Below the pieces are notes generated by a model that worked only from the letters and a program-made list of their open reading frames with translations, was not told the origin of the DNA and ran no database searches. A program made the translations under genes and the position numbers. Positions 7,843 through 14,646 of a stretch of 14,646 bases of DNA are shown in pieces. This DNA is from Alphaproteobacteria bacterium (lineage in GTDB: Bacteria; Pseudomonadota; Alphaproteobacteria; Micavibrionales; Micavibrionaceae). How positions within the stretch are numbered: position 1 is the stretch's first letter; each line of letters starts with the position of its first letter. The stretch is taken from contig NZVS01000050.1 of the NCBI GenBank assembly GCA_002701555.1, positions 1-14,646 of the forward strand, given 5' to 3'.

Positions 7843-9399
7843 ATGATAAAAAAGATATTTAAAAACCCTATGGGTCACACATCTTCATCTATAACGAAAA
7901 CCTTCATTGGTTTAACCAAGCGCGTATCCAGCCATACTGTAAATACATTTTGGCTCAAGGATCGTTACATCCGCACTCGCGATGGCCGTTTGCGCTTTCG
8001 CTGTAAAGCGGCGGCCTCAGTTTGTGTTGTAGCACTTTCAATGACGGTAGCACCACATGTTCTCCATTCACATACGACTGGCAGCGCAGAAAGTTTCGCA
8101 TTGGCTAGTATGTCTCCTTCACTTGGTGTGGATAAACACGCAGGTGACAGTATCCATCCAGGTTTTTCAATGGCTGATGCAGAGGCCGCGGCTGAAAAAT
8201 CAGAACGTGTGGCAAGTCTTGTAACCCGCGCTCATGTTATCAAAGCCAAACCGGTCAAGCTGGATCCGGTGGATATGGATCTTGAAATTAACAGTGGTGA
8301 CACTTTGGCTGGAAGCTTGCAAAGAGCAGGTGTAAATGCCGCCGAATCCTACAGCATCGTTAAGGCCGTTTCTAAACATTACGATCCGCGCCTTATTCGT
8401 CCAGGGCAAAATGTGCGCATTCAAATGCAACCTCAGAATAATGAGTTGAAACTAAGTAAACTTGAACTGGCATCGGACCCAATTCGTACAATTGTTATTG
8501 AGCGCGAAAAAGACGGAGCCTTCAAATCAGAAATAGCAGAAAAAGAAATCGTCCAGGAAATGGCGGCAGCCCGTGCTGAGATAAAAAGCTCCCTTTATGG
8601 CTCTGCTGCCAAAAATGGTGTGCCCGATCCTATCATCGCACAGGCTATAAAAATTCTTTCTTGGTCTATCGACTTCCAACGTGACATCAAGCAAGGCGAT
8701 ACTTTTGAAGTTCTTTATGACACCTTCATGACTGATGATGGCCAATATGTTAGAAGCGGTGAGCCATATTATATCAAGTTGAAGCAGTCAGGTGAGGAAA
8801 TGGCCTTTTACCGTCACGAATTTGAAGGTGGACGTATAGGATATTTCAAAGCCGATGGTCATAGCGCTAAAAAAGGTCTTCTGAGCACTCCTGTGGATGG
8901 AGCCAGAATGTCTTCAGGGTTTGGCATGAGACATCACCCTGTGCTTGGCTATAGCAAGATGCACAAAGGAACAGATTTTGCGGCACCGACAGGAACACCT
9001 ATCTATGCAGCCGGTGACGGTGTAATAGAAAAAGCTAGCCGCTTTGGTGCTTACGGAAATTATGTTCGCATTCGTCACAATGATAATATAAAAACAGCTT
9101 ATGCTCATATGAGCCGTTTCGGTAAGGATGTAAAATCTGGTAGTACCGTAAAACAAGGCGAAGTAATTGGTTATATAGGTACAACAGGTCGATCAACTGG
9201 CCCTCACCTTCATTATGAAGTGTTATTGGACGGAACACAGGTTAATCCTAATTCAGTTAAAATACCTACTGGAGAAGTCCTTGCAGGAGCAGAGTTAAAT
9301 AAATTTAAGTCCACTGTCGCAAGCTATGAAAAGCAATTCAAGAAACTTATTGGTACACTTAAATTCGCTTTTAATATGACGGAAGAAGCCGACTCTTAA
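7843..9399 (+). CDS. M23-family peptidoglycan endopeptidase, membrane-anchored
   Basis: This 518-aa cell-wall hydrolase is predicted to cut peptide cross-links in periplasmic peptidoglycan. A basic cytoplasmic segment (1-54, with DRYIRTRDGRLRFR) precedes a hydrophobic helix at about 55-75, which probably anchors the protein in the inner membrane. Residues about 145-196 form a LysM/OapA-like binding domain (INSGDTLAGSLQRAGV, IRPGQNVRI). A linking domain (about 200-345) includes the DIKQGDTFEVLYD segment seen in MepM-type enzymes. The catalytic M23 domain (about 346-475) has all expected residues: H374 and D378 (HKGTD), H422 (AYAH), and H455/H457 (GPHLHYE). It is therefore likely active, unlike EnvC/NlpD-type activators. 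The start is uncertain because neither 7843 nor the ATG at 7870 has a clear ribosome site. A hairpin terminator follows 27 nt after the stop. Confidence 0.92.
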   Translation: MIKKIFKNPMGHTSSSITKTFIGLTKRVSSHTVNTFWLKDRYIRTRDGRLRFRCKAAASVCVVALSMTVAPHVLHSHTTGSAESFALASMSPSLGVDKHAGDSIHPGFSMADAEAAAEKSERVASLVTRAHVIKAKPVKLDPVDMDLEINSGDTLAGSLQRAGVNAAESYSIVKAVSKHYDPRLIRPGQNVRIQMQPQNNELKLSKLELASDPIRTIVIEREKDGAFKSEIAEKEIVQEMAAARAEIKSSLYGSAAKNGVPDPIIAQAIKILSWSIDFQRDIKQGDTFEVLYDTFMTDDGQYVRSGEPYYIKLKQSGEEMAFYRHEFEGGRIGYFKADGHSAKKGLLSTPVDGARMSSGFGMRHHPVLGYSKMHKGTDFAAPTGTPIYAAGDGVIEKASRFGAYGNYVRIRHNDNIKTAYAHMSRFGKDVKSGSTVKQGEVIGYIGTTGRSTGPHLHYEVLLDGTQVNPNSVKIPTGEVLAGAELNKFKSTVASYEKQFKKLIGTLKFAFNMTEEADS

Positions 9400-9426
9400 A
9401 ATAACTAGATATAGTTAGAGTTCATG

Positions 9427-9457
9427 AAAATCCGCCAATGAATGTAGGCGGATTTTT
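9427..9457 (+). terminator. Rho-independent terminator, probably bidirectional
   Basis: AAAATCCGCC (9427-9436) and GGCGGATTTT (9447-9456) form a perfect 10-bp stem around a 10-nt loop, with a T-run ending at 9457. It sits between two convergent genes, after the M23 peptidase stop and 7 nt beyond the SURF1 stop. The left arm also gives a T-run on the minus strand, so it could end both transcripts. Confidence 0.88.
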
Positions 9458-9463
9458 ATATAA

Positions 9464-10180
9464 CTACCTGTTTCTCCAAAATCTTAAATAATAAATATAT
9501 AGAAGAACGATAGCCATGCTGTACCAGAAAATAGCATACATTAAATGATTGTTATTAGGGAAAACGCGCTCTGTAGAAGATATTATCCGATCATTTTGTG
9601 TCGCAGCTGTTTCATCCAGATAAAAAACAACTGGCAGTAAATCAGGCAGATTTTTAGAAACAGCAATCTCATCAGGGTCCAGGTATATCCAAAGATTTTT
9701 TGAAGGGGCGTTTCTTGGACCAAAATCCCAAGGCACTTTCGGTGTTCTTGCTGTACCTACTAAACTAACCTTTCCGGTCCTCCATGTTTTTTTTCTGTTT
9801 AAAATAATACTGTCTGATGTTTCCATCCATCCCCGGTCAACAAGAATTGTTCCACCCCCTTGAAGTTTGAAAGGGGTTATAACATCGTAGCCGAACTTTC
9901 CTTTGAACCGCCTCGGGCCAACAGTAATCTCTTTTGAAAAATCGAATTGTCCGGTAATAAACCCGCGCTTCAAGTTATTGTCTTCAATAGTCAGCAAGGT
10001 TTTAAAATCCAAAGGATAACGGGCAGCATCTTTTTTGTATTCAGATGATAGGTTTGATATGAGCTCATTTTTCCAGTCGAGTCGATAAACCTGCCATGTG
10101 CCAAGTCCTATCAAAATAAAGACCGAAAGGCATGTAAAGAGTGTCGCAAAATAAGGAAATCTTGTTTTTTTAATCCGCAT
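9464..10180 (-). CDS. SURF1-family cytochrome oxidase assembly protein
   Basis: SURF1 proteins help place heme a into subunit I of cytochrome c oxidase in the inner membrane. The 238 aa show the standard plan: an N-terminal membrane helix (about 10-28) followed by GTWQVYRLDWK (27-37), a periplasmic domain with GPRRFKGKFGYDVITPF and ILVDRGWM, and a C-terminal helix (about 212-233). GTWQxxRxxWK and the VDRGW motif are family signatures. Its start lies within the end of the DUF983 gene with an 11-nt overlap, so translation is likely coupled. It is the last gene of the oxidase run, closed by the shared terminator at 9427-9457. The threonine synthase gene that often follows SURF1 in alphaproteobacteria is absent; the convergent peptidase gene takes its place. 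Confidence 0.93.
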   Translation of the reverse strand: MRIKKTRFPYFATLFTCLSVFILIGLGTWQVYRLDWKNELISNLSSEYKKDAARYPLDFKTLLTIEDNNLKRGFITGQFDFSKEITVGPRRFKGKFGYDVITPFKLQGGGTILVDRGWMETSDSIILNRKKTWRTGKVSLVGTARTPKVPWDFGPRNAPSKNLWIYLDPDEIAVSKNLPDLLPVVFYLDETAATQNDRIISSTERVFPNNNHLMYAIFWYSMAIVLLYIYYLRFWRNR

Positions 10181-10538
10181 CTGTCCAGTCGCTTCGTCTA
10201 TATTGATACTGTAGGGCGATCACAAATGATTTTAATGGTTTTAGCAATCCGATTGTAAGTACGAGAGTTGCAATTGTCCATATAACGGCGTGAGCCATGA
10301 GTGAAGGTTCAAAATAAACCTCCACCAGCAAGGCAAGTGGAACAAGTAGAAAACCTAAAACGAAAATAAGAAATACTGCAGGTCCATCAGCGCTATCATG
10401 CTGCCCTAACTTCAAGCCGCAAATGGGACATTTATCTTTAACATCCAATGTGTATCGGGATTTAAAAATCCCGCTCTTGGCGCATTTAGGGCATTTGCAC
10501 TTTAATGCATTAAAAAGCAGGATTTTGGAATCGGTCAT
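10170..10538 (-). CDS. DUF983 family zinc-ribbon membrane protein
   Basis: This 122-aa protein has a short cytoplasmic zinc-ribbon head with two CPxC pairs (C16/C19 and C37/C40, plus C14). Two membrane helices follow at about 54-75 and 81-99. HDSADGPAVF (47-56), just before the first helix, is a conserved family segment. DUF983 genes sit between ctaE and SURF1 in many alphaproteobacterial oxidase operons, so a role in oxidase biogenesis or metal handling is likely, but no biochemical function is known to me. It starts 13 nt after the ctaE stop, and its last 11 nt overlap the SURF1 start. Confidence 0.88.
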   Translation of the reverse strand: MTDSKILLFNALKCKCPKCAKSGIFKSRYTLDVKDKCPICGLKLGQHDSADGPAVFLIFVLGFLLVPLALLVEVYFEPSLMAHAVIWTIATLVLTIGLLKPLKSFVIALQYQYRRSDWTDAD

Positions 10539-10551
10539 TGATTATCCAGAA

Positions 10552-11451
10552 CTATCCACCGACACCGATTTGGTTGCCCCACCAATAAATAGCAATAAAA
10601 AGGAAAAGCCAGACAACATCAACAAAGTGCCAATACCATGCAGCGGCCTCAAACCCAAAGTGCTTTTCAGGCGTAAAGTGACCTTTTTTACATCTTCTCC
10701 AACATACAAAGAGGAAAACAGTCCCGATAAAGACGTGGAAACCATGAAATCCTGTCGCCATAAAGAAAGTCGAAGAATAAACACCTTCCGTAAATCCGAA
10801 ATGTGCGTGCATATATTCGTAAACCTGAAAGCAAAGAAATATTACACCAAGAAGAACAGTAATACCCAAAGCTTTGGCGGCCTGATCATTCTGCCCTTTA
10901 ACTATGGCATAATGCGCCCAGGTTACTGTACAGCCTGACAACAATAAGATCATAGTCATAAGCAAGGGGAGGCCAAATGCTCCTATAACTTCAATATGGG
11001 GTGGCGGCCACGATCCCATGTTATATTCTTCCATTCGCGTAAATTGCCGGAGATCCTCTACAAAAAGGCTGGCATCGAAAAATGCCCAGAAGAAAGCAAC
11101 GAAGAACATAACCTCAGAAGCAATAAACAAAACCATACCGTAACGCAGTCCGATCTCTGCAATAGGGGTATGGGCCTTCTCAGTAACTGACTCGAAAATT
11201 ACATCTTTCCACCAATAAAACATCACAGCTAAAATAGACAGAACGCCTAAAGGCAGTATGATTTTACCGATATTGAAATCCATAACAGATATTTCATGCG
11301 CAAAAAATATTACGCCCAAGGCAAAAAGGCCACCTGCAAAAGAAGCCACTAAAGGCCATATACTGGGTCTTACGATGTGGTAAGGGTGAGGTTTTCCTGT
11401 GCTACCATATGCATCATCTGTGCTTAAAACGGGGGTGTGATCGGAACTCAT
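10552..11451 (-). CDS. ctaE: Cytochrome c oxidase subunit III
   Basis: This is a structural subunit of the aa3-type terminal oxidase in the inner membrane. It carries no redox centre, but stabilises subunit I and is associated with proton uptake. The 299 aa carry the family signatures: PHPYHIVRPSIWPL at the N-terminus, the conserved membrane glutamate E113 in IASEVMFFVAFFWAFF, GFHGFHVFIG (234-243), and the C-terminal WYWHFVDVVWLFLF (272-285). An extramembrane loop at about 131-155 (containing SWPPPHIE) lies between helices III and IV, as usual for bacterial forms. It starts 29 nt after the ctaG stop, with AAGGAT about 13 nt ahead of the ATG. Confidence 0.96.
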   Translation of the reverse strand: MSSDHTPVLSTDDAYGSTGKPHPYHIVRPSIWPLVASFAGGLFALGVIFFAHEISVMDFNIGKIILPLGVLSILAVMFYWWKDVIFESVTEKAHTPIAEIGLRYGMVLFIASEVMFFVAFFWAFFDASLFVEDLRQFTRMEEYNMGSWPPPHIEVIGAFGLPLLMTMILLLSGCTVTWAHYAIVKGQNDQAAKALGITVLLGVIFLCFQVYEYMHAHFGFTEGVYSSTFFMATGFHGFHVFIGTVFLFVCWRRCKKGHFTPEKHFGFEAAAWYWHFVDVVWLFLFIAIYWWGNQIGVGG

Positions 11452-11480
11452 AATTGATTTACATCCTTTTGATTCTTCAT

Positions 11481-12050
11481 CTAATTAACTGGGGCATTGT
11501 AAAAGTCTTCCATCGCTTCATCAAGCGTCTTTGTATTACTTTCGAAAAAAGTATAAGACAAGGTAATAGTTGTAACATCTTCCATGCCTCGATCTTGGTC
11601 AAGTTCGGGATCAATGTAGAAAACGACAGGCATGATCATTTCCTCGCCGGGTGCAAGACTTTGTTCTGCGAAGCAAAAGCATTCAATTTTGTGAAAATAC
11701 TTTCCAGTCTTTGGTGGTGCTACATTATAAAGGGCTGTACCGGTTAAAGTATTATTCGAAATATTCTTAGCTCGGTAAGATACAAGCGTCTGCTTGCCCA
11801 GTTGAGTAACGATTTCATGCTGCTCGGGTTTAAACTCCCAATTCAGGTTTGGTGATACATCAGCGTTGAAAAAAACCCGTATTTCGCGGTCGAGAATGAC
11901 ATCAGGTGCAGAGGATGCTGTCTGGGTTGTACCGCCAAAGCCCGTGACCTGACAGAAAAGCGTGTATAAAGGTACAGATGCAAATGCAAGACCAACCATT
12001 GCGGCAACAGCAATGAAAACGCTGAGAAGTGTTTTTGTGTTTTTATTCAT
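11481..12050 (-). CDS. ctaG: Cytochrome c oxidase copper-assembly protein CtaG (Cox11)
   Basis: Cox11/CtaG delivers copper to the CuB site of oxidase subunit I. The 189 aa contain one N-terminal membrane helix (about 7-27) ending in ASVPLYTLFCQ, with the conserved C33. A periplasmic beta-sandwich domain follows, carrying the copper-binding CFCF motif (C124 and C126) in YFHKIECFCFAEQ. PVVFYIDPEL (141-150) and LSYTFFE near the C-terminus are further signatures. All three copper-related cysteines are present. The start overlaps the end of the SDR gene by 8 nt and has GAAAGAG just upstream, so the two are translationally linked. Confidence 0.96.
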   Translation of the reverse strand: MNKNTKTLLSVFIAVAAMVGLAFASVPLYTLFCQVTGFGGTTQTASSAPDVILDREIRVFFNADVSPNLNWEFKPEQHEIVTQLGKQTLVSYRAKNISNNTLTGTALYNVAPPKTGKYFHKIECFCFAEQSLAPGEEMIMPVVFYIDPELDQDRGMEDVTTITLSYTFFESNTKTLDEAMEDFYNAPVN

Positions 12051-12804
12051 CTCTTTCCATCACCAGTCCTGCAAAAGTTTGCTTGGTTGGCATGACCTCT
12101 AGCGTATTGATATTTACATGTGGTGGTAGAGTTGATGCCCAAAATACCGTTTCAGCTATATCTTCTGCCGTCAAAGGCGTCGTATTGGCGTACACAGCAT
12201 CTGCACGGTCTTTATCACCCTTAAACCTCTCAAAAGAAAATTTGGTCTCTACCATGCCAGGTTCTATGTTAGAAACCCGTATGTTTGTACCTTGTAAATC
12301 TGCACGCATAGCAAGCGTAAATTGCTTTACAAATGCTTTTGTGGCGCAATATACATGACCACCAGGATAGGGCCAATTACCGGAAATTGAACCGATATTT
12401 ATTACATGCCCTTTTTGCCGATTAGCCATACCCTTCAAAATGATGTTTGTTACGCGCACCAGCCCGGTAACATTCATGGAAATCATGTTTTCCCAGTCTT
12501 CTAATAGTGCATCTTGCGCTTTATCAAGTCCAAGCGCACCCCCGGCATTATTAATGAGCAGGTCGATCTTTTCAAACAGAGGAGGAATGGATGACAATGC
12601 CTCTAAAGTAGCTTGCTTGTCTGTTACATCAAAAACGAGAGGGTATGTTTCAACGTCTAATTCTTCGCATAACTCTTCTACCTTGGCTTTATTGCGGCCA
12701 TGGACAATAATTTGACAGCCTATTTCTTCATAGCGTCTGCAAAAAGCTTTTCCAAAATCCCCGGTCGCACCGGTAATCAAAACTGTTGAGGGCTGGTAAG
12801 TCAT
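12043..12804 (-). CDS. SDR-family oxidoreductase, YdfG-like (3-hydroxy acid dehydrogenase type)
   Basis: This classical short-chain dehydrogenase (253 aa, Rossmann fold, cytoplasmic) has TGATGDFG (11-18) for the nucleotide, NNAG (85-88), and the catalytic set S139, Y152 and K156. HGR (35-37) after the second strand favours NADP(H). The sequence closely resembles E. coli YdfG, including INIGS..GNWPYPGGHVY, NIEPGMV and the C-terminal PHVNINTLEVMPTKQTFAGL. YdfG acts on L-allo-threonine, serine and related 3-hydroxy acids, and reduces malonic semialdehyde; the substrate here is not proven. AGGAG lies 5 nt before the ATG. It sits inside the oxidase operon, 18 nt after a small membrane-protein gene, with its end overlapping the ctaG start. 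That is an unexpected place for such an enzyme. Confidence 0.92.
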   Translation of the reverse strand: MTYQPSTVLITGATGDFGKAFCRRYEEIGCQIIVHGRNKAKVEELCEELDVETYPLVFDVTDKQATLEALSSIPPLFEKIDLLINNAGGALGLDKAQDALLEDWENMISMNVTGLVRVTNIILKGMANRQKGHVINIGSISGNWPYPGGHVYCATKAFVKQFTLAMRADLQGTNIRVSNIEPGMVETKFSFERFKGDKDRADAVYANTTPLTAEDIAETVFWASTLPPHVNINTLEVMPTKQTFAGLVMERDE

Positions 12805-12822
12805 ATGAACTCCTCGGGACTA

Positions 12823-12954
12823 TTATGCAGGTGTGCTGGCCATCATCTTTATTACAGCGATGAGGAATATAAGTGCACTCCACCCCACAACCATAGCAAG
12901 TATGATGTAGTTCGATTTCTTCTTTTTCTTGTGTAATTCGGTGTCAGTTGTCAT
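12823..12954 (-). CDS. Small single-pass membrane protein of the oxidase operon (CoxF-like)
   Basis: This is a 43-residue open reading frame. A charged N-terminus (MTTDTELH followed by five lysines, 9-13) precedes one hydrophobic helix at about 16-36 (YIILAMVVGWSALIFLIAVI), then a short tail ending STPA. The basic residues on the N-terminal side predict N-in, C-out. AGG lies 7 nt before the ATG. Alphaproteobacterial oxidase operons often carry a similar tiny gene between ctaB and ctaG, with charged residues followed by one helix, so this is probably the counterpart despite little sequence to compare. Its role is unknown; it could be an assembly factor or an accessory oxidase subunit. It begins 45 nt after the ctaB stop and ends 18 nt before the SDR gene. 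Confidence 0.75.
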   Translation of the reverse strand: MTTDTELHKKKKKSNYIILAMVVGWSALIFLIAVIKMMASTPA

Positions 12955-12999
12955 GTACCTATATATGTTGCATGCAGGGCTTGGAGGCAAGAAAAAACT

Positions 13000-13905
13000 T
13001 TAAATAGAGGCATCTATAATAAGAGCGAGGAAAAGCGCAAAAAGGTAAAATACTGAATATCCGAACATGCGTTTTGCCTGTTTATGAGATCCTTCTTTTT
13101 CCCGCAAGGTCATAACAGCTGTAAAGATGAAAAATCCGCTTAATATAAATGCGGAAGCTCCATAAATCTCTCCACTGTAACCTAAAAGGCTGGGTGCCAG
13201 TGTTAAGGGAAAGAGAAGGAGTGTGTAGACAAGCATCTGAAGTTTTGTTGATTTCTCCCCTGCCGTTACTGTCATCATCGGGATGTTAGCTGCCTTATAA
13301 TCGGAGTTTGCAAATAATGACAAAGCCCAGAAATGCGGGGGAGTCCAGATAAAAATAATGGCAAACAAAATTAACGGAAAACTTGAGATGCTGCCCGTTG
13401 CAATTGCCCATCCTATGACAGGTGGGAACGCTCCTGCCGCACCGCCAATCACAATATTTTGTGGGGTACGCGGCTTTAACCATATCGTGTATATCACAAC
13501 ATAGAAAAAGCTGGCAAAAGCCATGATAGAGGCCGCTACGAAGTTACTGCTTAAACCCATCATCATAAAGGCGGCAAGGGATGCAAAAATAGAAAAGCCC
13601 AAGGCATTGTCAGGATCAATTTTACCCCTCGGCAAAGGTCTATTCTTTGTCCGCTTCATCAATGTGTCGAGATCGCGCTCATACCACATATTAAAAGCAC
13701 CAGCGGCCCCTGACCCAAGTGCAAGAGCTATCATAGATATAATTGCGAGAAGGGGATGAATTTCATTATAAGGTGCAACCCAGAACCCCGCAAAACCCGT
13801 AAACACGACAAGGCTCATAACCCTTGGTTTCAAGAGGCTATAGTAATCTTTCAGGGATGTCTCGCCTGCCTGCTCAGCGGCAATTTCAAGGCTATAATCA
13901 CTCAT
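13000..13905 (-). CDS. ctaB: Heme O synthase (protoheme IX farnesyltransferase)
   Basis: CtaB adds a farnesyl group to protoheme to give heme O, the precursor of heme A. It is a multi-pass membrane UbiA-family prenyltransferase. With the start at 13903-13905 it is 301 aa, the usual length. YYSLLKPRVMSLVVFTGFAG (21-40) opens the first helix. The first Asp-rich site is NMWYERDLD (72-80), followed by MKRTKNRPLP (83-92). The second site is FANSDYKAANIPMM (198-211), and TPPHFWALS (188-196) is conserved. The frame stays open upstream to 14031, but those extra 42 codons cross the ctaD terminator hairpin and lack family similarity, so the shorter start is chosen. Its ribosome site is weak (AAAGATG). 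It is separated from ctaD by that terminator, so it may have its own promoter. Confidence 0.95.
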   Translation of the reverse strand: MSDYSLEIAAEQAGETSLKDYYSLLKPRVMSLVVFTGFAGFWVAPYNEIHPLLAIISMIALALGSGAAGAFNMWYERDLDTLMKRTKNRPLPRGKIDPDNALGFSIFASLAAFMMMGLSSNFVAASIMAFASFFYVVIYTIWLKPRTPQNIVIGGAAGAFPPVIGWAIATGSISSFPLILFAIIFIWTPPHFWALSLFANSDYKAANIPMMTVTAGEKSTKLQMLVYTLLLFPLTLAPSLLGYSGEIYGASAFILSGFFIFTAVMTLREKEGSHKQAKRMFGYSVFYLFALFLALIIDASI

Positions 13906-13966
13906 ACAGACATCTTTATCAAAAGTTTTAGCTAAAAAGAAGTATAAAGATAGCAGGATTGTTGAA

Positions 13967-13988
13967 TGCCATGGCAATTTTACCATGG
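13967..13988. repeat. Paired CCATGG elements in the ctaD-ctaB gap
   Basis: TGCCATGGCA (13967-13976) is a perfect 10-bp palindrome, and a second CCATGG lies at 13983-13988, 14 nt on. Both are between the ctaD terminator and the ctaB start (13906-13992), where a ctaB promoter would be expected. They could be operator half-sites, or chance; no clear -35/-10 pair was found here. Confidence 0.25.
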
Positions 13989-13992
13989 AAAT

Positions 13993-14026
13993 AAAAAAGC
14001 CGCCCATATTAATAGGCGGCTTTTTT
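13993..14026 (-). terminator. Strong rho-independent terminator after ctaD
   Basis: On the minus strand a perfect stem, AAAAAAGCCGCC with GGCGGCTTTTTT, closes a 10-nt loop (14005-14014). It is GC-rich at the core and ends in six T. It begins 15 nt after the ctaD stop codon. It should end or reduce transcripts coming from ctaD, so ctaB and the genes beyond probably need their own promoter or partial read-through. Confidence 0.9.
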
Positions 14027-14040
14027 AGCATTCTATAATT

Positions 14041-14646
14041 TTATTTTACGGTCGGTTGTATTTCAAACTGGTGGAAAGGAGGAGGTGACGTCAACGTCCA
14101 TTCCAGTGTCATAACATTAGGTTGTACGTTCCAGTAATTCCCCTCTACACGACGTCCAAAGAAAAGCGTGTAGAAGACGATAAAGACAAAAAATAATGTT
14201 GCCCCACCTGATATATAAGACCCAATACTGGACACCTCATTCCATCCTGCATAGGAATCCGGATAGTCAGGATAGCGTCTTGGCATACCTGATAATCCCA
14301 AGAAATGTTGTGGGAAGAAAACAAGGTTTACACCTATGAATGTAATCCAGAAATGTAACTTACCCATCCATTCTGGATATTGGCGACCAGACATTTTGCC
14401 GATCCAGTAATAAAATCCTGCAAATAGGGCAAATACAGCGCCAAGTGAGAGAACATAATGGAAGTGGGCAACCACGTAATATGTATCATGAAGGGCAATA
14501 TCCATACCACCATTGGCAAGGACAACCCCGGTTACACCACCTACAGTAAAGAGGAAGATAAAGCCGATGGCCCAGAGCATAGGCGTTTTAAATTCAATGG
14601 AGCCGCCCCACATTGTCGCAATCCATGAGAAAATTTTAATTCCCGT
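14041..14646 (-). CDS. ctaD: Cytochrome c oxidase subunit I, C-terminal part
   Basis: This is the catalytic subunit of the aa3-type oxidase; the gene enters from the right edge and the last 201 residues are visible. The fragment opens TGIKIFSWIATMWGG, a conserved stretch near the heme-copper site. HDTYYVVAHFHYVLSLG holds the histidines at local positions 53, 61 and 63; the last two of these are the heme a3 and heme a axial ligands. FFPQHFLGLSGMPRRYPDYPD is the usual conserved loop, including the arginine pair near the heme propionates. After the final helix it ends in a short hydrophilic tail (FEIQPTVK). The frame is open to the window edge, so no start is visible. A strong terminator follows 15 nt after its stop. 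Confidence 0.97.
   Translation of the reverse strand, partial: TGIKIFSWIATMWGGSIEFKTPMLWAIGFIFLFTVGGVTGVVLANGGMDIALHDTYYVVAHFHYVLSLGAVFALFAGFYYWIGKMSGRQYPEWMGKLHFWITFIGVNLVFFPQHFLGLSGMPRRYPDYPDSYAGWNEVSSIGSYISGGATLFFVFIVFYTLFFGRRVEGNYWNVQPNVMTLEWTLTSPPPFHQFEIQPTVK

Noticed and set aside
9437..9446. Possible relation between the two hairpins at 9427-9457 and 13993-14026 as a dispersed repeat
   Set aside because: They share only a GGCGG-type stem core and T-runs, as any two intrinsic terminators may; loops and flanks differ.
10423..10938. A 171-codon plus-strand open frame opposite ctaE and DUF983
   Set aside because: It is antisense to two well-supported genes, has no recognisable family similarity or ribosome site, and its composition mirrors the opposite coding strand.
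13906..14031. N-terminal extension of ctaB by 42 codons
   Set aside because: The extra stretch translates the ctaD terminator hairpin and intergenic DNA, and the shorter form already has the full family length and N-terminus.
1..14646. Search for tRNA or rRNA genes, CRISPR arrays, insertion sequences, prophage or toxin-antitoxin genes
   Set aside because: No cloverleaf-like segments, regularly spaced repeats, transposase motifs or phage-like genes were seen; coding genes fill nearly all of the window.

Overview
The window looks like ordinary chromosomal DNA of a fairly AT-rich alphaproteobacterium. The evidence is a ctaB / small membrane protein / ctaG / ctaE / DUF983 / SURF1 cytochrome oxidase run, an ECF sigma factor paired with a ChrR-type anti-sigma, an IalB-family secreted protein and a ScsB-type thiol reductase beside a redoxin. 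No mobile elements, CRISPR arrays, tRNAs or rRNAs were seen. The genus cannot be named; a low-GC marine order such as Kordiimonadales or Emcibacterales is only a guess.

Layout from left to right. (1) Positions 1-2367, minus strand: a large DsbD/ScsB-family protein-disulfide reductase followed by the start of an exported redoxin, probably a periplasmic reducing pathway. (2) Positions 2368-2521: an AT-rich divergent intergenic region with a nested inverted repeat and a candidate promoter. (3) Positions 2522-5701, plus strand: acetoacetate-CoA ligase and a fold-type I aminotransferase, probably co-transcribed. (4) Positions 5707-7007, minus strand: an ECF sigma factor with a 4-nt start/stop overlap to a ChrR-like anti-sigma. 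The anti-sigma is unusual because the expected metal ligands are missing from both its zinc-finger half and its cupin half. (5) Positions 7139-9399, plus strand: a secreted IalB-family protein and a membrane-anchored M23 peptidase, closed by a hairpin terminator. (6) Positions 9464-14646, minus strand: the aa3-type cytochrome c oxidase locus. In transcription order it holds the end of ctaD, a strong terminator, ctaB, a 43-residue single-pass protein, a YdfG-like SDR oxidoreductase, ctaG, ctaE, a DUF983 zinc-ribbon protein and SURF1.

The oxidase block forms one functional unit. CtaD and CtaE are structural subunits, CtaB makes heme O on the way to heme A, CtaG delivers copper to CuB, and SURF1 assists heme a insertion. 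The SDR is the outsider, yet its end overlaps the start of ctaG by 8 nt, so it is built into the operon. The terminator between ctaD and ctaB suggests that the assembly genes have their own promoter or depend on read-through.

No clearly new multi-gene system was found. The items most worth a second look are the ligand-less ChrR homologue with its sigma factor, the SDR embedded in the oxidase operon, the small unannotated membrane protein, and the palindromic region between scsB and the acetoacetate-CoA ligase gene.
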